Shown one piece after another: positions 42,421 to 50,987 of a stretch of DNA of 64,000 bases. The notes beneath the pieces were generated by a model. That model was given only the letters and a program-made list of their open reading frames with translations, was not told the DNA's origin and did no database searches. Within the stretch, counting starts at the first letter, position 1. The number at the start of each line of letters is the position of its first letter. Source of the stretch: Methanosaeta sp. PtaB.Bin018 (GTDB lineage Archaea; Halobacteriota; Methanosarcinia; Methanotrichales; Methanotrichaceae); the NCBI GenBank assembly GCA_002067755.1, contig MVQH01000086.1, forward strand, positions 22,836 to 86,835, given 5' to 3'. Both the position numbers and the translations under genes were made by a program.

Positions 42421-43593
42421 ATGTTTCTCAGGTCGCTCTTGAATTTTATGTTAAGCATGATGATTCTCGTTGAAGTGACATGTGCTGCAGACCCAAGAGC
42501 CTTCGAGAACAAGATATCCGATCGTGTCGACATGAGCGGCATGAACCTGACAGGACTGGATATGAACAACATGCATATGAATCAGTCGGATTTGCGGAAC
42601 ACCGATTTGAAAAATTCTAATTTAAGTGGTACATTTCTGAGGTCTGCATGGCTCAACGGCGCCAACCTTTCGGGGGCGAGGTTGGTAGGTGCCGACCTGT
42701 CCGGGGCAGTTCTTAATGGCGCAGACCTGAGCTGGTCGGATTTAACTGGATCTACCTTAAAAAGAGCACAGATCGCTAAAGCCAGGATTAATAATGCTCA
42801 GCTTGATGGATCGGATCTAACTGATGCAGATCTGTCTGACTCGGACCTGTCGAACGCAGATCTGACCGATGCCAGGCTCTTTCGAACCGACCTTACTGGA
42901 GCTAAACTCAAGGATATCTATCTTTTCAGAGCCCAATTGATTGGAGCGCATATAAGCTGGGCAGATCTCAGTGGAGCTTTCCTATCTCGTGCTCAACTTT
43001 CAAGGGCTGAACTTTACAGCTCAAATCTCAGCGGTGCGGACCTGACCGACGCCGACTTTACCAGGGCATACCTCATGAGATCAAATCTGACCGATGCGAA
43101 GTTGGATTCGGCTAGCATGGCATATGCCGATTTAACTGAGACCTATCTCAAAGGAGCCAGCATGGTTCGCACGGGGCTGCAGTATGCAGACCTCACCAGA
43201 TCGGACCTTTCGGGGGCTGATTGCTCGGACGCTAGCATGGACTCTGTGCGACTGATGGGTGCGAAGATGAGCAACATCAAGCTCGATCGCGTTTTATTGC
43301 GTCAAATCGATCTGCGTGGTGTGGATCTCAGTGGCTCATCACTTAAAGCGGTTAGCATGGATATAGTATACTTGACAAATGCTAATTTGAGCAGTTCAGA
43401 TCTGAGTGGCGCAAAATTTTGCCAGGTTGAACTGACCGGGGCGGACTTGCGGCATGCTAACCTAAACGACATAAGCTACGACCAGTTCACCCTTTACTCT
43501 CTTGCGAAGGCGAACCTGGATGGAGCGACCATGTCGGATAAACTAAAATCGGATCTTCAGGCACTCGCAGATGGGACGTCGGAGCGCAGTTGA
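42421..43593 (+). CDS. Secreted pentapeptide-repeat protein
   Basis: 390 residues; signal peptide 'FMLSMMILVEVTCAA'. From residue about 38 to 375 it is made of pentapeptide repeats A(D/N)LXX ('ADLSGAVLNGADLSWSDL', 'SDLTDADLSDSDLSNADL'), about 65 repeats forming a right-handed quadrilateral beta-helix some 16 coils long. Such helices mimic DNA or act as scaffolds; most are cytoplasmic, so an exported archaeal one is unusual. Isolated gene with its own promoter. Confidence 0.9.
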   Translation: MFLRSLLNFMLSMMILVEVTCAADPRAFENKISDRVDMSGMNLTGLDMNNMHMNQSDLRNTDLKNSNLSGTFLRSAWLNGANLSGARLVGADLSGAVLNGADLSWSDLTGSTLKRAQIAKARINNAQLDGSDLTDADLSDSDLSNADLTDARLFRTDLTGAKLKDIYLFRAQLIGAHISWADLSGAFLSRAQLSRAELYSSNLSGADLTDADFTRAYLMRSNLTDAKLDSASMAYADLTETYLKGASMVRTGLQYADLTRSDLSGADCSDASMDSVRLMGAKMSNIKLDRVLLRQIDLRGVDLSGSSLKAVSMDIVYLTNANLSSSDLSGAKFCQVELTGADLRHANLNDISYDQFTLYSLAKANLDGATMSDKLKSDLQALADGTSERS

Positions 43594-43618
43594 ATTCCTC
43601 TTGCCATGATCAGATCTG

Positions 43619-44785
43619 CTAGAATTCTTCCAGGCTTCTTTGCACTGGCCCTGCTAGCAGCTTCGAGGCCGCACGCCACTGTCCAGCAGGCGTTTTTATT
43701 CTACTCTCCATCTCAGATCGAGCCTCCCGCAGGCTGCTAAAGCGTGACGGGCAGGATTTCATGGCCTTGCGGGCCACCTCCCTGACCACCCAGACTCCCA
43801 GAGGAGCCCAGTATGCATCTGAGATCTCCCGCACCGCCAGGACTCCTGCCTGACGTCCAAGCCCAGCCAGATGCTCCAGAACAGCCAGGCGAGCCGCATA
43901 GTATCCCCCAGAAAGCTGGCTGTACTCTTTCTTGTGCCGCCAGTCCTCTAGATCGCTGCCGATAAAGCCATCTTCGGCCCAGGCAGATCTCGGCATCCAG
44001 ATCTCTATCAGCTCGAAGATGAAGGGGCGCGGCAGGATAAGGATCTCGAAGTGATTTCCCAGAGCCTCCCCAGAAAAGAGATAGTAGTCGTTTACGAGGG
44101 GCTGATTCAAAACAGTCTCCTTCAAGGCATTGCCGATCATATCGTCCGAGGCTGTAATGGACCAGCGCGTCGGCACCAGCTTTCTCTTCTTGCCGAGCAG
44201 GCCCAGGGAGAGCATGCGAGAGATATGCTCTATGCCAATTCCAGAGGAGTAAAGCTCTCCTGCTGCGGCTGCAGCGCCCACATCGGTGTCATCGACGATC
44301 CTGTCCACCTTCCTTGGAATCTGCGGATTGGTGGTGATCTGCAATCCTTTCAGCTCTCCCGAAGGGCCGGATGGCAATTGGATGTCGTCGAACCACAGCA
44401 TTCCTTTGGGCGGCTTGATGAAGGTGATCTCTGTGCCTACTGGTGCTTGTGACAATGCTATCTGCTGGAAGGAAGCCAGCAGCTTTCCAGGAGATGTGGC
44501 CTCCTTTATGGCTATCTTCGTCTCGGAGCGGACCATGGAAGAGCGCAAGGATATGATCTCCCCTATGTCCATGCCTAGGGATGGTTGCTGAAACTTGCCC
44601 ACAGGAACCATCGGGCCTGCACGAACCAGAGGCCAGCCATGCCTGCCAACGAAAACCTCAGGAGGCGATACGCCCTCCATGCGTTCACCTAACTTTGGCA
44701 AAGCTGAGATCTCCTCCAGCCGGCGAAGCACGGGACAGTAAGGTCTGCCGCAAAGGCCGCGCCCTTTGCAGACCACGCAATTCAT
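43619..44785 (-). CDS. nreA: DNA repair protein NreA with C-terminal PCNA-binding motif
   Basis: 388 residues. The N-terminal zinc finger is 'MNCVVCKGRGLCGRPYCPVL' (four Cys), then 'PPEVFVGRHGWPLVRAGPMV' and 'GMDIGEIISLRSSMVRSETK', and the conserved 'DDTDVGAAAAAGELYSSGIG' and 'RKLVPTRWSITASDDMIG'. The last residues 'QRSLEEF' fit a PIP box for PCNA. In haloarchaea Nre proteins act in repair of DNA damage. ATG 44785 begins the zinc finger; the TTG at 44797 adds four residues. Confidence 0.92.
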   Translation of the reverse strand: MNCVVCKGRGLCGRPYCPVLRRLEEISALPKLGERMEGVSPPEVFVGRHGWPLVRAGPMVPVGKFQQPSLGMDIGEIISLRSSMVRSETKIAIKEATSPGKLLASFQQIALSQAPVGTEITFIKPPKGMLWFDDIQLPSGPSGELKGLQITTNPQIPRKVDRIVDDTDVGAAAAAGELYSSGIGIEHISRMLSLGLLGKKRKLVPTRWSITASDDMIGNALKETVLNQPLVNDYYLFSGEALGNHFEILILPRPFIFELIEIWMPRSAWAEDGFIGSDLEDWRHKKEYSQLSGGYYAARLAVLEHLAGLGRQAGVLAVREISDAYWAPLGVWVVREVARKAMKSCPSRFSSLREARSEMESRIKTPAGQWRAASKLLAGPVQRSLEEF

Positions 44786-44832
44786 CCCTTTCAGCAAGAA
44801 CCTTATAGGATATATCAGCTATCATTTCACTG

Positions 44833-45171
44833 ATGACTGAGAGGTTGATGCCGGCCGTGGCCCAGGACTGGAAGACCGGTGAGGTGCTGATGTTGGCCTA
44901 CATGAATGATGAGGCGCTTGCCAAGACCAGGGAGACTGGCAAGGCTCATTACTGGTCCAGATCGCGAAAAAAGCTGTGGCTAAAGGGCGAGTCTTCAGGG
45001 CATTTTCAGCTTGTTAAGGAGATTCGGATCGACTGCGACCAGGATGCCATACTATTGCTGATTGAGCAGAAAGGCGGAGCATGCCACACAGGATACAGGT
45101 CATGCTTTTTCCGCACAATAGATGGTAAAATCGTAGGCGAGAAGGTCTTCAATCCAGAGGACGTCTATTGA
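44833..45171 (+). CDS. hisI: Phosphoribosyl-AMP cyclohydrolase
   Basis: 112 residues. Catalyses opening of the purine ring in phosphoribosyl-AMP, third step of histidine synthesis. Signatures: '[20 protein letters not shown]', '[20 protein letters not shown]', '[20 protein letters not shown]' (metal Asp and Cys) and '[11 protein letters not shown]'. Full length, single-domain archaeal form. Its stop TGA overlaps the next ATG (TGATG). Confidence 0.95.
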   Translation: MTERLMPAVAQDWKTGEVLMLAYMNDEALAKTRETGKAHYWSRSRKKLWLKGESSGHFQLVKEIRIDCDQDAILLLIEQKGGACHTGYRSCFFRTIDGKIVGEKVFNPEDVY

Positions 45172-46271
45172 TGAAGTCCTCTGGCAGATCTTACGCTCTC
45201 TACAAGAGCCCCTTTCTCCAGGCCAGGGCCTCTTTGCAGGACGGACGGACGAAAATCGATCTTGAAGGACCGCTGTCCACGCTGCCCCAAATAAAATTTG
45301 CGCTGCAGATGTTCGATGGACAGGTTCCAGCCCGGGCTGAAGAAAAACTCTCTTTGTCCACCTGGCTTCCACCAGTTCCAAGCCTTGCATTCGATCGGCT
45401 GGCAAGCAGCCGCCTCAAGGCCATGCTGGGCATGCGCACGCCAGACCAGGTGACAATCTCCATCACTGAGGAGTGCCCCAATCGCTGCGCTCACTGCGCC
45501 CTGCCAAATTCAGGAAAAGGGCTGCAGCTTTCTTTGCAGACCGTCAAGGACATAATCAGCCAGATACTGGATATGGGAACCACTCTTGTGATCTTCGATG
45601 GTGGTGAGCCGTCGATGTACCGCGAGCTGCCAAAGCTCGTAGAGCTCGTGGATGATCGGGCCATCTCAACCATATTCACATCGGGGGCAGGTTTCACTGC
45701 AAAGCTTGCATCCCAGCTAAAAGATGCTGGCCTGTATGCAGTCAACGTCAGCCTGGACAGTCCCATTGAGGAGGAGCACGATCTCATGCGCGGTCGCAAG
45801 GGAGTTTTCCTGGATGCAATGCATGCAATTGAAAATGCCCTTCAAGCTGGCCTGCTCGTAGACCTATACGTGGTCTTGCGCCGCGAGAACATGCACCATC
45901 TTAAAGAGTTCCATGAGTTGGCTCGCTGTAGAGATGTGCATGAGCTGACGTTCTTTGAGGTGGTGCCCACAGGACGATGGTCAGGCCGCAAGGAGGCTGC
46001 CCTCTTGCCGGAAGATCACATTCTTCTGGACAAGTTCGTCTCAAGCTCCGGGGCTCCAAGGATATTCTCAGTTCCCGAAGCCTACAGGCGCTTCGGTTGC
46101 TTCGCGGCGAGCAGCTGGATGCATGTCACACCTGCAGGAGATGTATACCCCTGCGCCTGCTATCCTCAATCCTGGGGCAGCATATTCGAGGAGCCTGTGA
46201 GAAAGATCTGGGAGCGTATGGGCCGCTTTCCGCATAAAGGACGCAAGAAATGCCCTATGCGCGAGATTTAA
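45171..46271 (+). CDS. Radical SAM/SPASM-like enzyme coupled to hisI
   Basis: 366 residues. An N-terminal domain of about 95 residues precedes the radical SAM core with Cx3Cx2C in 'ITEECPNRCAHCALPNSG', 'VIFDGGEPSMYRELPKLVEL' (GGEP), and 'GLYAVNVSLDSPIEEEHDLM'. The C-terminal part 'GCFAASSWMHVTPAGDVYPC' followed by 'ACYPQSWGSI' and a final 'KKCP' gives extra cluster cysteines as in the SPASM/twitch family. It begins on the last base of hisI, so the two are translationally coupled, but histidine synthesis needs no such enzyme. It may act on a peptide or cofactor. Confidence 0.85.
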   Translation: MKSSGRSYALYKSPFLQARASLQDGRTKIDLEGPLSTLPQIKFALQMFDGQVPARAEEKLSLSTWLPPVPSLAFDRLASSRLKAMLGMRTPDQVTISITEECPNRCAHCALPNSGKGLQLSLQTVKDIISQILDMGTTLVIFDGGEPSMYRELPKLVELVDDRAISTIFTSGAGFTAKLASQLKDAGLYAVNVSLDSPIEEEHDLMRGRKGVFLDAMHAIENALQAGLLVDLYVVLRRENMHHLKEFHELARCRDVHELTFFEVVPTGRWSGRKEAALLPEDHILLDKFVSSSGAPRIFSVPEAYRRFGCFAASSWMHVTPAGDVYPCACYPQSWGSIFEEPVRKIWERMGRFPHKGRKKCPMREI

Positions 46272-46411
46272 GTTTCTTTTCTGGCTTCAAACAAAAAATG
46301 CTAATCTTGATGCAGTCAAAACCAGTATTCGAATCAAGCCAAAATTTTGTTTTTCCGTTGGCGATCAATAAATCTATATAGGACATTAATCATGAACAAT
46401 GTGATCGAATT

Positions 46412-47278
46412 ATGGAACTAACACCAGTTCAAAGGGACATACTGACCGCACTGATAAACATTCATCGTGTCGAGGGGAGAGCAGTAAAGGGCGAGGAGAT
46501 TGCCGAGCTGATAGACCGCAATCCTGGGACCATCAGGAATCAAATGCAATCTCTGAAGGCCTTGAACCTGGTAGAGGGCGTTCCAGGGCCGAAAGGCGGA
46601 TACAAAGCCACAGGCGCAGCCTACGAGGCACTCAATATCGATGCCAGTGGGGATGTAGTAACAGTGCCAGTGATCAGGAATGGAGTACTGGTTGAGGGTG
46701 CAACCGCAAGCGAGATTGTCTTCAATAAGGTCATGCATTCCCAACAGTGTGATGGCGTTGTGCGGGTTATTGGCAACATCAGAAACTTCGATATTGGTGA
46801 TGAGATCGAGGTTGGGCCCACGCCCGTAAACAAGCTTTACATCCGAGGAACCGTCGTTGGCAGAGACGACACCATGAGCAGGCTTATTTTGCATATTGCT
46901 GAGATGATATCCGTGCCCAAAGTGCCCATCAAGAAGATAGCGCGTCGCGCTGTGCGCATCCAGCCCAATGCTTCTCTTCAGGAGGCTTCACGCATCCTTG
47001 TTCACAACGGCGTTCAGGAAGCTTTGGTGGATGACAGCTCGCCTGGATTGATCAATCTGGTCGACATCACCCGAGCCGTGGCTGACGGAAGTACTGCGCA
47101 GGAGGTGCGAGAGATCATGACGCGCGGCTTCCTTACCATCGACTCCGAGGAGCCAATCTACGAGGCCATAAAGATGCTGGGTCGGACGGGCGCCAGTCAG
47201 CTAGTGGTCTCCGAGGACGGAGTCCTCTGGGGCATCATCAACCCAGGCGACCTCATAAAATCGCTCACTCCGGCCTGA
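46412..47278 (+). CDS. HTH-CBS transcriptional regulator (COG2524-like)
   Basis: 288 residues: an N-terminal winged helix ('ELTPVQRDILTALINIHRVE', 'IAELIDRNPGTIRNQMQSLK'), an intermediate beta region ('TVPVIRNGVLVEGATASEI', 'IGNIRNFDIGDEIEVGPTPV') and two C-terminal CBS domains ('RIQPNASLQEASRILVHNGV', 'IDSEEPIYEAIKMLGRTGAS'). CBS pairs sense adenine nucleotides or SAM. A regulator of unknown regulon in methanogens. Ends converge with pyrH, a 14-bp overlap. Confidence 0.88.
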   Translation: MELTPVQRDILTALINIHRVEGRAVKGEEIAELIDRNPGTIRNQMQSLKALNLVEGVPGPKGGYKATGAAYEALNIDASGDVVTVPVIRNGVLVEGATASEIVFNKVMHSQQCDGVVRVIGNIRNFDIGDEIEVGPTPVNKLYIRGTVVGRDDTMSRLILHIAEMISVPKVPIKKIARRAVRIQPNASLQEASRILVHNGVQEALVDDSSPGLINLVDITRAVADGSTAQEVREIMTRGFLTIDSEEPIYEAIKMLGRTGASQLVVSEDGVLWGIINPGDLIKSLTPA

Positions 47279-47939
47279 TCTCTGTTCCTGTGTGCCCGCC
47301 AAGGGCCCCCTTCTTTAAATTTTCTATCTCGCTGCCGAGCACAATAGCAGTAGGGATGCAGCTGCGCTCGATGATCTTGGCCGCCAGAGGGTCCACGGGC
47401 GAGCGCGAGCCTGCCTTCATCTCAGTCGTGGCAGCTAACCGGGCCAGGGCCCGTGGCGTCATCATCTCCAGCTTCTTTGCGTCGGGGTCGGCCTCGGGAT
47501 CCGAAGTGTAGACTCCGTCAACTGATGTGGCCACAATGATTTTGTCTGCTCTGACATACTCCGCAAGCAGAGCCGAGACGGCGTCGGTGGTCTGGCCTGG
47601 AGAGAGGCCTCCCATGACCACTATTTTGTAGTCCCGGGCCAGTTGTGCTGCCCTTTCGTAGGAGTCGGGGATCTCCTGGGGCGCAGCCTTGCCCAAAGCT
47701 GCCACCAGCAGGGAGGAGTTGAGCTTGGTCGCGCCTATGCCAATCAGATCGCAGAAGACTTCGCTTGCTCCTAAGGAGCGGGCCTTCTCGATGTACTCGC
47801 GGGCGATTCTTCCGCCGCCAACCACGACGTAGATCTGATGGTCTGCTGCCAGCTCTTTTAGGGCCTGGGCATAGAGGCGCAGGCTTTGTGAGTCCTTTCC
47901 GGCCAGTATCGAGCCGCCAAGGGAATAGACGAATATCAT
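47265..47939 (-). CDS. pyrH: Uridylate (UMP) kinase, archaeal type
   Basis: 224 residues. Phosphorylates UMP to UDP. Marks are 'VYSLGGSILAGKDSQSLRLY', 'YVVVGGGRIAREYIEKARSL', 'YKIVVMGGLSPGQTTDAVSA', 'VATSVDGVYTSDPEADPDAK' and 'PVDPLAAKIIERSCIPTAIV'. ATG 47939 gives the correct N-terminus; the frame extends upstream without archaeal similarity. The amino-acid-kinase fold archaeal version lacks the bacterial GTP-regulated loop. Confidence 0.93.
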   Translation of the reverse strand: MIFVYSLGGSILAGKDSQSLRLYAQALKELAADHQIYVVVGGGRIAREYIEKARSLGASEVFCDLIGIGATKLNSSLLVAALGKAAPQEIPDSYERAAQLARDYKIVVMGGLSPGQTTDAVSALLAEYVRADKIIVATSVDGVYTSDPEADPDAKKLEMMTPRALARLAATTEMKAGSRSPVDPLAAKIIERSCIPTAIVLGSEIENLKKGALGGHTGTEIRPE

Positions 47940-48265
47940 GGAACTGGCGAACTCATGATTCGAATAAAAAGGTTCCTTGTGATGGCTCTTAGGCCTTCCA
48001 CTCAGCCAGAGCTTTTCAGATGGCATCGGCGTGAATGCTCTCTGTGTCGTCCCGAAACCTTTGACTTTATAGTGTGAGAAAGAATTGAGGTTGCCTCTTA
48101 TGGCTGCACAACAACTTTTACGAAAGCACACATCCTTTCGAGTTTAATACATTGGCCTTCTGTTAAGGAATGATTAACAAATTTCTGAATTTTATTTTTA
48201 CAAATTCAGGATGTGGCCAAGTCAAGTGAAACTCCATTTCGATCGCAGTGGTCTCCTGACATGAT

Positions 48266-48302
48266 AGTTGCCGCAGGCCTCAAGCCTGTAATTTTGGCAA
48301 CT
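48266..48302. repeat. Compound stem-loop
   Basis: AGTTGCC (48266-48272) pairs with GGCAACT (48296-48302), and inside it CAGGC (48274-48278) pairs with GCCTG (48284-48288) around CTCAA. Two coaxial stems in an otherwise empty intergenic stretch; a small RNA or transcription stop is possible. Confidence 0.35.
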
Positions 48303-48350
48303 GAAATGCGATTCTGCTCTTAACCGAAGACACATGGAGTTTAATATGTA

Positions 48351-48368
48351 TTTTAAGTACGTACTTGA
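48351..48368. repeat. Near-perfect palindrome
   Basis: TTTAAGTACGTACTTGAA, with 8 of 9 base pairs complementary about 48359/48360, lies 155 bp upstream of ubiA. It shares the GTACTTGA-like core with the MITE-like arms at 37.9-38.0 kb. Could be a dimeric regulator site. Confidence 0.35.
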
Positions 48369-48521
48369 AATTCGGAATCCTTAAATAAAAATAAGACGAA
48401 TTGCATCATGAGTATTAATAATTAGGTTCTATAGGCTGTTGGGCTAAGGGCCTCTTAGTTACCTTGATGCTCCTTTTAATCAAAAGCATGTTTAATAGTC
48501 TATGCGAATATAGCATATATT

Positions 48522-49436
48522 ATGATAACTAATTTCATTGAAATATCTGCATGGATATTTAAAAGGACTTTCCATGCCTATTGGCTCGAATTTGTGAACA
48601 TACTGGAAAAAATAATCCTGTTTCTCTCAGTCAGTTCGCTTTCAGTAGGAATATCGGGATTTTTTGCCACATTCATAGCATATTTGCTTCTTGGGATTCC
48701 TGTACGAATTGACACGTGCATTGCAGTCTTTCTGATGGCGTTCAGCCTATACAGCATCAATAAGATAACCGACATAAAAGAAGACGCTATCAATATCCCA
48801 GAGCGGCTCAGCTTCATCAAAGGTCGTGGAGAGATTATCCTTGCATATTCCATTTCAGCATACATATTGTGTGTATTTATGACATTCCTAGACAGTCCTT
48901 CATCTGCACTGCTATGCTTTGTCCCCTTAATTGCAAATATCCTCTATGGTTCAAGGCTTCTCCCAGGATTGCCAAGGCTGAAGGATATTCCTGTTATGAA
49001 GAACGTTGTAGTCGCAGTATCCTGGGCCATCACACTGACGCTCCTGCCAGCAGCGCATATCATGTATGAGAGATCGACTATCGCTATTGTCTTTTTCTTC
49101 ATGCTGATAAAGGCATTTGTTAACACTGTTCTCTACGACTTAAGAGATGTAAAAGGAGACAGAGAGAATAAAATAAAGACATTGCCTGTGATATTGGGCA
49201 CCGAAAGGACCGTCTTAGTGTTGCTGGCATTCAATAGCGCATTGCTCCCGCTTTTGATCATATTTTCAGGGAGCGCATGGACTATAACTGCAATGCTGAT
49301 CCTCAATGGGTTCGCTTGCATACTTTATTTTGGGGAGAATATGAATAAGTTGGCGATGGACGTGTTTGTAGATGGCGAGTGGACCCTGATAAGCATCATC
49401 TTCATTTTATTTTGCGAAGCAGGGCGAATGGTTTGA
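48522..49436 (+). CDS. UbiA-family prenyltransferase
   Basis: 304 residues, eight to nine membrane helices. The two Asp-rich prenyl-diphosphate sites are 'SINKITDIKEDAINIPERLS' (NxxxDxxxD) and 'DLRDVKGDRENKIKTLPVIL' (DxxxD). The family attaches polyprenyl chains to aromatics or other acceptors; in methanogens members make archaeal ether lipids, haem-type or methanophenazine side chains. With a polyprenyl synthase at 59.9 kb, methanophenazine is a reasonable guess. AT-rich codon use differs slightly from its neighbours. Confidence 0.88.
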   Translation: MITNFIEISAWIFKRTFHAYWLEFVNILEKIILFLSVSSLSVGISGFFATFIAYLLLGIPVRIDTCIAVFLMAFSLYSINKITDIKEDAINIPERLSFIKGRGEIILAYSISAYILCVFMTFLDSPSSALLCFVPLIANILYGSRLLPGLPRLKDIPVMKNVVVAVSWAITLTLLPAAHIMYERSTIAIVFFFMLIKAFVNTVLYDLRDVKGDRENKIKTLPVILGTERTVLVLLAFNSALLPLLIIFSGSAWTITAMLILNGFACILYFGENMNKLAMDVFVDGEWTLISIIFILFCEAGRMV

Positions 49437-49447
49437 TTGCAGAGGGC

Positions 49448-50095
49448 TTAAGCCTCTGCAGCCTCATAATCGGTATCGATGGTATCCTGGAGTCCGTCTT
49501 CGGTATGAACGGTCACCATGCGCTCTGATACATCCTGGTCGGAGAGGATCTCAAGAAAGCGCTTTGTGTAGCCATCTCTCTCAGATGCCTTCTGGCTATC
49601 GAAGATATTCCTATACTCAGAGATAGTTGATGGAGCTACACACAAGGCCTCAGCCATCTCTTTAACAGATTTTCCGGAATTTTTCAGGTGGACGAACTCG
49701 TCCTTATCGAAGGGCGGCTTCAGATCCGACTCCCGGAATAGATGAAGCTTAATGCGTGCTCGACTGACAGTTTTATTAAGGGCCCTGTCGCCTAACTGCT
49801 CTGCGATCTCAGTATCGCTTAAGCCTTTGTAAAAAAGCCGCACTACAGAAGAGAGCTGCTCGGGGAGGAGCTTGGTTTGAATGTTATACTGTTTTATCAT
49901 CTCCTTGACTACCCCCAACAGAGCGCGCTCAATCTCGCTGCTCCCTCGGAGACTGCCATGACGAGTGGCTTGCTTTTCCACGACCTTGGTGCTGGCGCCA
50001 ATCTTTAGAACGAGGTCTCGCAGCTGATCAGTCCTACCACTCAAATACTCACCCAGATGGGAACTCACCTGTTTATAGTATAAAGAGATTTCCAT
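49448..50095 (-). CDS. Helix-turn-helix protein with two sigma-70-region-4-like HTH motifs
   Basis: 215 residues. The first HTH is 'SSVVRLFYKGLSDTEIAEQL' then 'GDRALNKTVSRARIKLH' (about 80-120), the second 'FVHLKNSGKSVKEMAEALCV' and 'APSTISEYRNIF' (about 135-165); an acidic tail 'TDYEAAEA' ends the protein. It resembles the haloarchaeal conditioned-medium-induced protein 4 type, though I cannot confirm this. Its ATG at 50095 lies only five bases from the end of an IS element, so its promoter now sits within or beyond the IS. Confidence 0.72.
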   Translation of the reverse strand: MEISLYYKQVSSHLGEYLSGRTDQLRDLVLKIGASTKVVEKQATRHGSLRGSSEIERALLGVVKEMIKQYNIQTKLLPEQLSSVVRLFYKGLSDTEIAEQLGDRALNKTVSRARIKLHLFRESDLKPPFDKDEFVHLKNSGKSVKEMAEALCVAPSTISEYRNIFDSQKASERDGYTKRFLEILSDQDVSERMVTVHTEDGLQDTIDTDYEAAEA

Positions 50096-50100
50096 TGTCT

Positions 50101-50801
50101 TGCTGTGTGTGTGGAGTCCCGAAATTATTTCGCGCCCGACCTAGTTTTATAGTGTTTAAATTATTCATATAATTTTCACAACCCAAACAGTCTATGGCCA
50201 ATTGCGAAATAAGCCTCCAATGGAATTTTTCGCCTGAAAGCCCTTTCTGGAGTCTCCAAGCTTTGTAAATTCAAGCTTCCATGAGGTCTATCGTTATACC
50301 AAGTGATAAAATCGTCGAATGAATGAAAAGCAGGCCTGTGCTTGATGTATTCTCCGAAAAACCTTTCCAGCTTCCCGTTCGTCTGAGGATACCTCACTCT
50401 GGCTAATATTGGCTTGATGCCATATTTTCTGAGGTGATCTTTGAATTCGCTGTTCCAGCTTCCATCGTCGTGGATTTTGTGGGCTCCAAACTCGCTTCCA
50501 TGATCGAGTATCAGCTCCCTCAAGGGACAGAGCCACCAGAATTTGTCTACCAGTTGATCGATTATCAGAATGCTGTTCTTGGTATTGATCTCGGTAAACT
50601 CCCCGCCGGCCAGCACCATCCTGGATGCATCATCCAGAATTACACAAACCTTGACGTCACGCGCAATCTCTTTTGTGGGCACCCTTTTGCGGTTTTGACG
50701 AAGAATATAGCGAACCTTCGTCTCGTTCAATTTCATATCCTGGACTATGCGTCCAAGATTAGATGATAGGCGAAATAATTTCGGGACTCTACAACACAGC
50801 A
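50101..50801. mobile_element. Internally deleted IS (DDE, IS481-like) with 32-33-bp terminal inverted repeats
   Basis: Left end 50101-50133 and right end 50770-50801 are inverted copies with one mismatch and one indel (TGCTGTGT..GAGTCCCGAAATTATTTCGC). The element is 701 bp, while related elements with this transposase should be about 1.1-1.2 kb. It encodes a transposase missing its middle. No direct target duplication is seen. Intact ends make it mobilisable by a full-length relative. Confidence 0.8.
50176..50736 (-). pseudogene. Transposase fused across an in-frame internal deletion
   Basis: 186 residues. The N-terminus 'MKLNETKVRYILRQNRKRVP' and 'TKEIARDVKV' starts a homeodomain-like HTH, but the chain jumps directly to 'CVILDDASRMVLAGGEFTEI', the first catalytic Asp region of an rve integrase domain, then 'LILDHGSEFGAHKIHDDGSW', 'ARVRYPQTNGKLERFFGEYI' (second Asp/Glu region) and the normal C-terminus 'ETPERAFRRKIPLEAYFAIG'. 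About 130-150 residues covering the rest of the DNA-binding part appear lost. Intact stop and start; catalytic Asp-Asp-Glu probably present but DNA binding is not. Confidence 0.75.
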
Positions 50802-50987
50802 CCTTCTGGGAAAAATTTAACATCAAGCGGCAACAAACGCTCTGAATTGGTAGGAGGTTTGTTCTTGCCTGAAGTCGACCCACTAAATTTGGCGCTAGTT
50901 CTTGCTTTTGCTGTAGGATTTGCAATTCAGCAGTTGATGGAATTAGTTGACCCGATGATCATGAGATTTGGGAATGCAGCCACATGA
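50802..50987 (+). pseudogene. 3' remnant of a membrane-protein gene cut by the IS
   Basis: The last ~60 codons of a frame ('SSGNKRSELVGGLFLPEVDP', 'LNLALVLAFAVGFAIQQLME', 'LVDPMIMRFGNAAT') end in TGA overlapping the CbiQ ATG (ATGA), so it was once translated together with CbiQ. Upstream it runs into the IS end, where an accidental ATG (50763) now exists. The 5' part is not found on the other side of the IS, which instead starts at the HTH gene, so a deletion accompanied the insertion. It may have been the substrate-specific (S/CbiM-like) component; that is inference. Confidence 0.5.

Larger units (their letters stand above)
47940..48521. other. Noncoding AT-rich stretch between pyrH and ubiA
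   Basis: 582 bp between divergent genes. I see no credible gene or RNA gene; it contains one compound stem-loop (48266-48302) and a palindrome (48351-48368). The TATA-like 'ATATAGCATATATT' right before the ubiA ATG (48522) is a likely promoter. Confidence 0.55.

Noticed and set aside
50763..50987. 74-codon frame starting in the IS end
   Set aside because: The ATG belongs to the IS terminal repeat; only the part after 50802 is host sequence, so it is a chimera rather than a normal gene.
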